A DNA stretch of 64,000 nt. Origin: Microplitis mediator. Its lineage: Eukaryota > Arthropoda > Insecta > Hymenoptera > Braconidae. Location: assembly GCF_029852145.1 (NCBI RefSeq), contig NC_079970.1, positions 7,068,001 to 7,132,000 of the forward strand, in the 5' to 3' direction. Every line of letters starts with the position of its first letter. Position 1 is the first letter of the stretch. Positions 25,182-35,222 of this stretch are shown one piece after another. The notes under the pieces were generated by a model. The model was given only the letters and a program-made list of their open reading frames with translations. It was not told the DNA's origin and did not search any database. A program made the position numbers and the translations under genes.

Positions 25182-25261
25182 CTTTCAGTCAGCGGGCAGA
25201 AACAAACTTGTTTCGTCCCTTGAGAAGAAACAGGTAATGTTTCTGCCCACTGACTGAAGTC
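25182..25261. repeat. Short perfect-arm hairpin
   Basis: CTTTCAGTCAGCGGGCAGAA pairs with TTCTGCCCACTGACTGAAG across about 35 bp. One mismatch is seen in the stem. The wider flanks (GCGAAAGTG and CTTTCGC) extend the symmetry. Confidence 0.75.
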
Positions 25262-25323
25262 TTTCGCAATTTAAACTCTGATATTTGTCATTTGTTCAAT
25301 AGTAATTTCAGATAATTATAGTA

Positions 25324-25452
25324 TATTACACACCTAGGGAAGTAAAATAAGAAATGTCTCAGATCACATGTAATTGTTGGCCGAGGCGAAGCCGAAGTCA
25401 ACAAACATGTGATCTGAGACATTTCTTACTTTACTGCTCTAGGTGTGTAATG
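25324..25452. mobile_element. Family P hairpin MITE, copy 1
   Basis: Arms TTACACACCTAGGG and CTCTAGGTGTGTAA enclose AGTCTCAGATCACATG-type arms (here ATGTCTCAGATCACATG) and GGCCGAGGC in the loop. A second copy lies at 36644-36759 inside a family F element. Confidence 0.8.
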
Positions 25453-25460
25453 TACCATTA

Positions 25461-25825
25461 CATTGAAAAAATTAGCGGAGTGAACGCGGAGTAAATGCGG
25501 AGTGAATTCGAGCGGATGACTGGTTGTTTACTTAATCCCCTCGGAGTGAAATTCACTCCGGAGGGGAGTTTAATTTAATATTTAAAATCCGCTGCGGAGT
25601 GGAATTCACACCTGAAAGATTTTCATTTTAATATTAAAACTCCGAATCGGAGTGAATGCAGATTTAAATAAAATCCAGGTCACTCCGAAATCACTTAGCT
25701 GAAAAAGAAAACTCCCTATTTACTCCATATGCAGAGTGATTTTGTTTTTAAGCACCGCAACTCCGAGTGACGGAGTGAATTCGGTTTGAAATAAAATCCT
25801 AATTCACTCCTGATTTTTTATAGTG
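25461..25825. mobile_element. Family A MITE, copy 3 (reverse)
   Basis: 365 bp flanked by TA, with ends CATTGAAAAAATTAGCG and TTTTTTATAGTG. The interior is the reverse complement of copies 1 and 2, with extra GGAGTGAA units. It begins nine bases after the family P copy. Confidence 0.75.
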
Positions 25826-27251
25826 TACGTAAATGACAGTTCTGACTTTGTTATTAGTGTGAATAATAAATACTATTTATAATTTCTGCTTAATTATGAA
25901 TTGCAAATCACAATTTACGCTTACACTAATAGTTGATCACACTATTGGTCTTAAATCAACTTGTTTCTGGCTGGCTACTGACGCTGAAACTTTAAGTTTC
26001 AATGCAGGTAATCATAAAAAATCTAGGGTGTAACTCAGGATAAAACACGATTTCTGACTGCGGGTAATGCCAGCAAACTTCACCCTAGTCTGACATCATT
26101 TTGTTTCATCCCTTGTCACACAATTTACTATTGTGATTTTAATGCCATAAAGTTTAAAATAATTTTTTATTTTCAGATAGGGGCCACTTGAAATCAACGT
26201 AAATTATGAAGTTTATAATGATGACCATACAGATTATTATTATTATTAATTGTTAATATAAAAATATATACATTTATATATGTTAAGCATATAAATTTAC
26301 ACAGTCATCAAAAAAAGTTTTTTTGTTTTGTTTAATGTTGCAGTGCAACTTACGCGCGTGCGCGCTTGTCTGTGAATGTAAATTGTGATTAATATCATAA
26401 ATTATTTTTTTTTTTTCTAGATATCTAAGCAAAAAAACGGGCCTACTAGATTGTAATTAATAGTTAAAAAAAAAAATAATAAATAAATAAATGCTTTAAG
26501 AAAGTCTGTAGACTAACTAAAATATATAATTAAATAAATATGAAAATTGTATAATTAGGAGTGATATTTTGACTTTTAGAAAAATGTAAAATACAATTGT
26601 TTCGTAAATTTTATAAAATACGAGCAATGTATTGTATTAATTAGACAAAGAAAAATACAAAACAAATGATTCTCAAAACTGTACATATTTAGTAGTAATA
26701 TTTTGATTATTAGTATGTACTAATTAATCTACAAAATCGGATCAAAAATACTTATTGTTTTTTTTTTTTTTTTTTTTTTGTGGAATACTTAAATTATCGA
26801 CGTACATATTTAATATATTACCAATAATTATTTGTGATTAATAGACTGAAAAAAAAAAAAAAAATATTATTTAAATTAATATGTCAATACAAATTAGAGA
26901 TGACGCTTTATTTTGTAGCGCATTTTATGCTCCAATTAATATTTTCTTTTCTTTTTGCATTATTCAGATAAGATTATTTCTATTGTATTATTATTATTAT
27001 TATTAGTATTATTGTTATTATACACAAGAAATGTTATTATTTTGATTGCTATTGTTACGTTGCTTGCATCAAGCTACAATTTATAATAATATTAAAAATA
27101 AATATCAATAAAACACAATAAGGCCTAATTATACTGTTAAGAATAATTATAATTAATAAAAAAAATATTAATAAATAATTCATTATTTATAAATGATTTT
27201 TTTTTCTTTACCCGACAACCTCCCACGTGTACGTTCTCTACTCAATAAATA

Positions 27252-27877
27252 AATCGTTTATTTGAGAAACCCCATAAGTCATGTTTTTTACGAAATTGAG
27301 TTTTTTGCATTTTTGGGTTCTTTGGATGTCTCTCCATAGAAATCAATCAAAATATGCATCAAATCAGCGTTTAAAAAAAAAATTACGGGGTGAAAACAAT
27401 TTCATTTAATTGAGAAATCTTATAAGTCAATGACGCAAATAAACATATGCAGTTTTAGCTTTACAGAAATAACTTTTTTTTTTTTTTAATTTAAAATTCG
27501 CGCTTTTTTAGGAAATTAATTTCAAATGCTGTTTTATTGTTGACTGTTATATGACTAATTAAAATGTTTACATTAATTGTTTATTTAATACTTCATTTCA
27601 TCAGTGTAATAAATGACTTTAGTGGAAACATTTTTATAACTTTTTTTTCCGTTTGGTTGAGAAACCCTATAATTCAATCAACTTTAAATAATTTTTTTAA
27701 GTAGTTTCAGTTAAAAAATTAAATTTTTCTTGTTGGAATTTTTTTCAGAGACGCTAACATTATTGTATTCAATTATTTATTTATTATTTTAATGTCAAGT
27801 TTTTCCAAAAAAATGTTTTTTGTGTTTCCTGAAAAATTTTGTTTTCTTGACTTATGGGGTTTCTCAAATAAACGATT
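27252..27877. mobile_element. Family Q foldback element with perfect 30-bp inverted ends
   Basis: 27252-27281 and 27848-27877 are perfect inverted repeats (AATCGTTTATTTGAGAAACC then CCATAAGTCA). Degenerate copies of the TTGAGAAACCCCATAAGTCA core recur inside near 27406 and 27656, so the end motif is iterated. The 626-bp element is non-coding. Confidence 0.8.
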
Positions 27878-27905
27878 CATCAATGAGCTTTAAATTACTT
27901 CTACG

Positions 27906-28054
27906 GCTGCTCAATTTCAAAACACAGTAAGAGACAAATTTTTAAAAATCGATATTTTAGTATTTTTAGTTCCAGTGGAGTCTTGTGAGCATGGTTCAAT
28001 ACATATTTCAAAAATTTTATTTTTGTCAGTTACTGTGTTTTGAAATTGGGCAGC
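27906..28054. mobile_element. Short MITE with 25-bp inverted ends
   Basis: GCTGCTCAATTTCAAAACAC then AGTAA at the left; TTACTGTGTTTTGAAATTGG then GCAGC at the right. One mismatch in 25. It is placed 28 bp after family Q. Confidence 0.8.
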
Positions 28055-29037
28055 GATCTTTTATTATTTTAGTGTAATCAGTAAAAAGGGTAATAAGATT
28101 CGTAATATATTTTTTAAACCGCAGACAGTTTTAATTTAAGACCGATAAAAATGGTTGTCGCATTAAGCTTTAGTGATAATTAAAATAAATAAATTTCCAT
28201 CAGTTAATTAGCAAGGATTTAATAAACAATTATATTTTAAATATACAATATATTACACATCAAGGAAGGAAAGTAGAACATTCTATAGCCCGATATCTAA
28301 TTAGCGATATCTCGTGCGAGTGAGTAACCGGTAAATGACCGAATCACCGTGTTGCCAAGTTGTACTTGGTTATATTCTCACATAATATATTAAAGTATCC
28401 TCCAGCTTTAGTCCCTCAGTCACTTTAGTCAATAAACTATTTAATAAATCCAGAGTTTGTTATTTATCTTTTTCCTTTCTTTCAAAATTTTCTTCTTTTT
28501 TATCTTATATATTTTTTCATTTTGATTTTTGTATGAATCTGATGAATCCCACGAATTTGAAACTGTTACACTCATTAATCTACTAGCAATAAATTATTGG
28601 TGTTTATTAATTCGACGCGGATAAGTGTACAAAAATAGGTGTGATAGAATAAGGGATAAGCGTGCGGCACGATAACGTGCCACACGAATAGGCTATTCCG
28701 AACACAGGTTTTTTTCTGTATCTTTAAACACTACGAAATTTTAAATACATTTTACATTATGAGTGTGACATAGCAGACATCAGAAAAATTTAAAATTATT
28801 AATAAATCGAGTAAATAATTAATGAAATAAAATATCAAAAAATGTGCATTCAAAAAATTTTGAAATTAATAGTCTTTTTTTTATAAATATTATTTTTACA
28901 TTATTTATCTTATTTATTTATAATTTTAAAGTTGTCTGATGTCTGCTAAATTTACACTCGTTTTACATTAATATTATTTAATAATTGTTAATATTTTCAC
29001 TATGAATAAATACAAAAAATAACTCATTTTATTTACT

Positions 29038-29837
29038 GTTCCGGTATTAGGACAACCGAATTCCCGTATTGGGACAAGGCTATTTCAGCGTTCCGGTATT
29101 GGGTCTTTTGGGTGTCATAGAAATAAAATTTTTTTTTATATTAAATTCAAGAAAAATGAACTAATTTGATTATTTTCGAATAGGTAAATGTCTATTCTAT
29201 ATAATCCCGAGTCGAAATATTAGACGTAAATTGAACGTTTTCGACGTTTTAAACGTAAATTGAACGTTTTTAACGTTTTGAACGTAAACTGAACGTTTTG
29301 GACATTAAAAACTCAATTTGACAGCTTTCAACTTATTCAAAACGTAGATTGGAGTATCATAAATCGAAAACGTAACTAAAACCTATTTAGACTTACAATA
29401 AGAAAACATAAGCATATCAAAAAATTTTTTTCATCGATTTTGTATTCCTGGATTATAATCACGTCAATTCCGTAAAATTTTGTCATCCGCCTTTCTGGCT
29501 CAAATAAAAAATTCGTACTTTAAAAAACAATTTTTTTCAGTTTCATACTTCTATCTTTAACACTATATATTTATACCTGTTCATATATTGTGATATCAAG
29601 GTTATGAAAATTGTGATTACAAATATTGAAATAAATTAATTAATGTTATCATTAAACTAAAATCATAACTCATGAAATTACCAATTTTTTATGAACCAAA
29701 ATACAAAACAATTGTTCAATTTACTTTCAAAACGTTAAAAACGTTCGTAATAAATTATTTTGGTTCATAATCTATTTGAATATTTTTAAAACGATAAAAA
29801 TCAGTCGTATACCCTTCGTCGTTCCGGTATTGGGACA
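29038..29837. repeat. Region framed by direct copies of TTCCGGTATTGGGACA
   Basis: The motif occurs at about 29039, 29061 (one base shorter), 29091 and 29822, all in the same orientation. Between the third and fourth lies AT-rich sequence with repeated AACGT motifs (AACGTAAATTGAACGTTTT). The structure is direct-repeat based, unlike the foldback elements around it. Confidence 0.5.
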
Positions 29838-30255
29838 TTTACCATAGTCATCATGACTTTAATGTATTTCGTAACGACTTCGTAAATTTAATTGATTTAG
29901 ACAATTAATGTTATTAAGTTGTTCATATGTTAAATACAGATGTAAGTCTGTCAAAAATAAAGTGTTCATAGTTTGATAATATTGTTTGAGTTGTTGATAC
30001 TTATTTTTAGGGACTGTGCTACTACTTTCCGGAATGTACTACTTTCCTTTCTGGAAATTTCTGATAAAAATTAATAATAAAAAAAAATACTTAAAGACAG
30101 ATAACAATAAATAAACATGTCTTACATTGTTTAAATATCTAATGTTATTAATTTATTATTAGAGAGTACAATTATTTATTATATTTATACTTACATGGAA
30201 GAAATATCGTATAATTTTCAGCATTTATCCGTAACTTAATAATTATCACAGCCTG

Positions 30256-33200
30256 TCAACAATCACTAGTCATATCTTGACAGGAAGATTCAGTTCCTTC
30301 ATCTGCTAGAGCATCGAAAATATCGAGAAGTAATTCACGGCTTATTTGTCGAACTCTCGGCAATCGTGCGACCTAAAAAATAATAATAATAATAATAATA
30401 ATAATAGTAAAAATGATAAAGTTCTGAATTAATCATAATAATTAATATCGTTACCTTACTAAAATTATGAACTATAATATTAAGCGCATATTTTTTCATA
30501 TCACTAGCTTGCATTCTATCAGCAGCTTCTAAAATAGGTATGACATTGTCAACAGTGACATTCATTTCTAAATTTTGTTTGCAAAATGCTTGCAATCGAT
30601 TATTCGTAAATCCATAAAATACTGGAGCAGTAAAAAGATAGAGTGAGTCTTCTGGAGGCATTGAAACATCAGCGTAATAAATATATCTCATTAACGAAAC
30701 AAAGGATTCTGTTGAAGGAATCATTTCACCGATTTGTATATTTACAGTATTATTTTTAGGCATAAAGGAACGAAACATTCCTTCAAAATAACTGCAACGT
30801 GCTGCTAAAATGGCTTTATGAGCTGGATAAGGATCTCCACGCAGCATCAAAGTGATATCACAAAATTCTTTACCACTGTCTTTCAAAAATTTTTCCATAT
30901 CCTGTTCAAGTGTCGTACCAGTGCCCAGTTCATACTGCTTTGAATACACTCGTGTCGTTTGTGGTACCTGTCTGCGTCGTATAATTTCTACCATCAACGG
31001 CTGATCTAGTGTCTCAAACTCATGGCTCATGACAATTTGATTGTAATTACTGTCTTTGACAACAAAACTCAAACAAAATTCTTTGATAAAATATAACTTA
31101 AGATGAGCCGCATTATGCAACGCCTCTAAAACATTTGTATGATTAATTGTCGCTTCAAGATAATGAACACACAGCTGCTCCAACCGCTTCATATTAAATT
31201 GAAATGCAAGTCGGTATACATCCATCATAAGCAAAACAATTCTATTACTCGTTTGTTGTTGCTGCTGTTCAGACTGTGGTTGCTGATCTCTTATACTTTT
31301 TGTCGGATCAATACGATCTGTATAAATGTAATTTAAAACCATTTCAAAAGCCTCTGGTACTGCGTCTTCAAGTTTAACTTCCAATAATGATACTACTGAT
31401 GACGACGACGATGATTCTTTTGCTGCAGTATTTTTATCATCTTTATCTTTTACTTGTTCCGTAGTTTTTGCTGCAGCTACAGTTTTTTTTCTTGCCTCGC
31501 GAATTTTGGCGCTCAAAAATTGTGAACGTGCCGCTACCATGGCAATATGAGCTGGTATTTTTTTTTCCATACTGTCTTTACCGACAATAAATTCAACGTC
31601 ACAAAATTGTCTTAAGCTTAGTAGTCTACCAAAGTCATCGTGTAAAGTACATTTTGGATAAGATGAAAATTGGAAGCGATAAGTTTCACCAGAACGTACA
31701 TTATTGTCAACAGTACCGCCAAATATGAACATGGCTTCACCAATAACAGCAGCAGCATGAAATAATCTGCCAGATGGTATTTCACTGTCACTTGAGGGAA
31801 TGACAATACTCCAAGCTTGTGTATCTAAATCATAACAATGGAGATCATTTGGAAGTGTTTGATCAGCAGCACCACCAAATACATACAAGTGACGGTCAAA
31901 ACTGACCATTGTATGACCGTAGCGTCTTGCTGGAGGTGGTGGTGTACCACGTAATATATGTTCTGTAGATATACGCGTCCATTTTTTTTCTCTAAAGTGA
32001 AATTTAAATAGACTATTTGTTATTTTAGCACCACTTTGACCGCTGAATACAAACATCGATTCGCGTGCAACTGCAACTGGAAAATTACAGCATGTTGGTG
32101 GACAATCACCAGACTGTACAACTTGTTCCCAAGTTCTTAGTTCACCAGGTAGTAGTGATATTGTCCACATATCATTCAAACGCGCATTTCCATCGTATCC
32201 AGCAAATATCCATAATTTGTTGTCATAAACAGCAGCACCGTGTGCTGATCTTGCTACTGGAGTTTTGCCAATAAATTTCCACTCAGTCCACTGTCCGGTT
32301 TGAAATTTGTATTCGAACAAATCATTTTTATTTGTTAAGTTTGAATTCGAGTGAATGTCACCGGTGTAACCACCGAATACGAACATTGATGAGTCATGAA
32401 CTACTGCTGAGTGATGATATCTGGGTGCTGGAGGATTTCCAGTTACGACAGCACGTCCCCAAGATTTTTCCTTCACATCAAAACGTAGTAAATCGTTTAA
32501 CATTCTTTTGCCATTGTCACCACCAAATACATAAATTGCATCCTTGTATGCAGCTACTGTGTGTTTACTGCGTCTATAAACAATAATTAATAAATTAGAT
32601 AATTAATTAAATTATGAGTGTGAATGTAACTGACAAATAGGAATTTTTTAAATTCTTGAAGATATAAATAAAATGTAAGAAGAATAAAAATAAAAAAATT
32701 CATATTTAGATCAATGAAAAAACAGTACGCGTATTTTTTTAAATTTCATTATTTTTATTTATTTCCGAGATAGCAAAATGACGTCTTGATGAGTTCTGAA
32801 TGAGTCCCTATATATGATTTGGACGTCTCATCAACATCTTAAAGAAGTCTTTAAGAAGTTCTCAAGATGTCGAATGAGCCACCTAGCGAACTCAGTAAGA
32901 CGTCTTTAAAAAGAGTTCTCAAAGAGTTCTTTTTTCTGACTTCGCAAATAAGACTTCAGTTTGAATTTACCATGACGTCTTAAGGAGCTCCTAATTTTGA
33001 CTTCAAAGGAGTTAAAAAAAAGGATACATTTAGACGTCACAAAATTGACGTCTTATTTATGGAGTCTTCAAGAACTCTTAAGATTTCTTAAAAATGGCAC
33101 CTTTAAGAAGTCAATATAAGACTTCTTGAGGACGCTTTCAAAAAGACCAAGTAAAGCAGTCATTCTGACTTGAATGCTGTCAGGGTTAAAGTTTATAAAT

Positions 33201-34144
33201 TTTGGATGTTTTCAAAAATGATAAATCATAAAAAAAATATTCAAAAAAATTGCACTTGTAGTTTTTAAAATTTTCTGCACGTGCAAATTTTTAGTTGTTT
33301 TTTTTCCTTGTATTTGATTTGTTGAAAAAAAATCCGAAAATTGTTAATTATTTGCTAATTTTAGAATCATATAATACTGGAAGTACCAGACATTAGACAT
33401 TTTTGAAATTTTTATGAATTAATTAGTTGTAAGTAAAATACAATTTTTAGAATTTGCACAAAAAGATCTTTTACAGTTTTTATGTGCAATTTTTCAAAGA
33501 TTTTCCTATAAGTATTTTACTTATTTATTTAAAAGGAATAATTTTTTTTAATGTCTGCTACTTTCAGTTTCACAGGATCATTACATTCACTCATTAAAAT
33601 TTATGTTAATTAATAAAAAAATATATTTATTGATGATCCTAAAGTTAACAGACGGTTACAAATTTTCATGTTTTTTTTCCACCAAATCAATTAAAAAAAA
33701 ATTAAAAATCTGATGATCCTGAAGTTAGCAGACATTTAACAATTTTTGAATTTTTGTTTTTCAACAAATCGATTGCAAAAAAATAAAATAAAAATATGCA
33801 CACGTAGAAAATTTAAAAAACTACAGGTGCAATTTTTTCAATTATTTTTTTTTTATGGTTTATCGCCTAAAAAAAAACCAAAAATTATTAGACGTCTGCT
33901 AACTTCAGGATCATAGAATATGTACATGTAAAAAATTAAAAAAACTGGGTGCAATTTTTTTTGGAATATTTATCAATTTAAAAAAAATCCAAAAATTGTC
34001 AGCAGTCTGCTAACTTTAGGTACCATAATTTTCGTACCTTGCTCCAACAAATTCATCACATTCAGGCATTCGTTGCCAACGATGAACAGTTTCAAAAGGT
34101 CCAAAATCTAGTGTCAAACATTCAGCAGTCATAGTGTTATCCAT
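30256..34144 (-). CDS. LZTR1: LZTR1, kelch-BTB-BTB substrate adaptor of CUL3 ubiquitin ligase
   Basis: In other animals LZTR1 recruits RAS-family GTPases (RIT1, MRAS, classical RAS) to CUL3 for ubiquitination on endomembranes, damping RAS-MAPK signalling. Three exons: 34144-34038, 32573-30455, 30372-30256 (TGA). They join in phase to 780 residues; human LZTR1 has 840. Exon 1 encodes MDNTMTAECLTLDFGPFETV, and the join restores the family sequence FVGARRSKHTV. Kelch repeats fill about residues 40-330 (VFGGDNGK, FVFGGYTGDI, IFAGYDGNARLNDMW, YVFGGAAD). BTB1 begins near 340 (RQFCDVEF) and BTB2 near 600 (EFCDITLML, AHKAILAARCSYFEGMFRSF). The last exon (LPRVRQISRELLLDIFDALA) matches the conserved C-terminus. 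Between BTB1 halves there is a low-complexity Lys/Ser/Gln stretch. Possible AATAAA signals read from 30180 and 30157 on the minus strand. A triplet repeat abuts the last acceptor. Confidence 0.97.
30379..30408. repeat. (TAA)n tract beside the last LZTR1 acceptor
   Basis: About nine triplets. On the coding strand it reads (TTA)n and ends five bases before the AG of the final intron, so it serves as the pyrimidine-tract region. Confidence 0.9.
32640..34026. repeat. LZTR1 intron 1: AGAAGTC-rich repeat and family H copies
   Basis: 32770-33180 is dense in AAGAAGTC, AGTTCTCA and GACGTCTT motifs in both orientations, suggesting a degraded foldback element. 33180-34026 holds several family H-like units; the clearest, 33707-33917, has ends GATGATCCTGAAGTTAGCAG and CTGCTAACTTCAGGATCAT. 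Partial ones end near 33665 and 34020. Confidence 0.6.
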
Positions 34145-34902
34145 ATTATTAATTATCACTTAATTAATTAACCCAACAGCTAATTACTCTAAAACCCATA
34201 TATTTACAACTATTTATTTATTTACTCGTAATAATTGCTTGTAAAAATGTGCACATGTTAATAAATTTATCTGTCACTAATTATTAACAATAATAAAATA
34301 TAAAAACGAGTAATTAAAAATTTTAATAGCAGCTAAATAATTTGCTTCATTGTCAAACGAAAACACCAACACCCACAACAACAACAATGGAATCGATAAG
34401 GTAGAGAATTTTAAATAATTATTTTTAGAAACAGACAAGTAACGCTATCAGTTGAGATAAAATATAAATAAAGTTATCAGCATCCAGATCCAGCTTATCA
34501 ATTCATATCTCAATATATTTTTATAACCAATGGTTTTAGTTGACCATTTCTCTTATTCTCAATCTGTCGTTTAGTTGAGTTTGAGTGCAATTTTTTAGCA
34601 GCATTTTCATTGCCGCTTGTACATACAGAAATAAATTATTTTATATTATTTTTAAATTTACAATTAAACAATTTATTATTTAAATTTTTAAAAAATGTTA
34701 ATTCAGTGGCGCGGATTTTATCGTAAAACTAAATAATTAAATATTTTATGTTGCAATTTAATTTAATTTAACTTTTATAATAATTAATATAGATATATAC
34801 ATATACATAGTATATATATATAGATATATATATAAAGTAAAAAATCTCTGATGAGATATTACAAATTATTGATTGCCAGGTGGTCGTAATTATAATCACG
34901 AC
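34145..34902. promoter_or_regulatory. Shared bidirectional promoter region of LZTR1 and corkscrew
   Basis: 758 bp separate the LZTR1 ATG (34144, minus) from the corkscrew ATG (34903, plus), so both 5' UTRs and both promoters must fit here, unless untranslated exons lie elsewhere. None of the window's repeat families is inserted in it, unlike every other intergenic block. A G+C-richer core runs about 34340-34620. No consensus TATA box pairs convincingly with either start. The arrangement suggests coordinated transcription; this is inference. Confidence 0.6.
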
Positions 34903-35185
34903 ATGGCATCTCGCAGGTGAGAAAAGTTTATCTTCTTTTTAAAAAACAAAATACTGTAATACTACTAAGTTATTAATAAATAAGTTAATTAATAAACTAA
35001 TAATAATAATAATAAATAAATAAATGTATGATAATTATTATTATCATAAATAATATCATCACAGACAGCGAATAATTAAGCGAGGTGCTGATAATCATCG
35101 CTGAGATTAGTCATTAACGGTAAGTTATGCGCTCTTATGTGAACAAAATCATTTCATCGCACTCATTAATTTATCATATAATAGT

Positions 35186-35222
<37 letters not shown>

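Larger units (their letters stand above)
24444..30255. other. Gap between PLEKHG5-like and LZTR1 3' ends, dense in foldback elements
   Basis: The two genes converge here. The block holds elements at 24745-24983, 25182-25261, 25324-25452, 25461-25825, 27252-27877, 27906-28054 and 29038-29837, plus poly-T and poly-A runs near 26760 and 26855. The 3' UTR of the PLEKHG5-like gene must lie in its first part. The AATAAA cluster around 26475-26500 would put several MITEs inside the UTR. No coding exon was seen. Confidence 0.6.

Noticed and set aside
27252..27877. CRISPR-like or regulatory array because of iterated motifs
   Set aside because: The spacing is irregular and the repeats are inverted and degenerate, as expected for a foldback element in an animal genome.
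31139..32586. Several plus-strand and alternative-frame open frames across LZTR1
   Set aside because: They are shadows of the LZTR1 coding exon on the minus strand.
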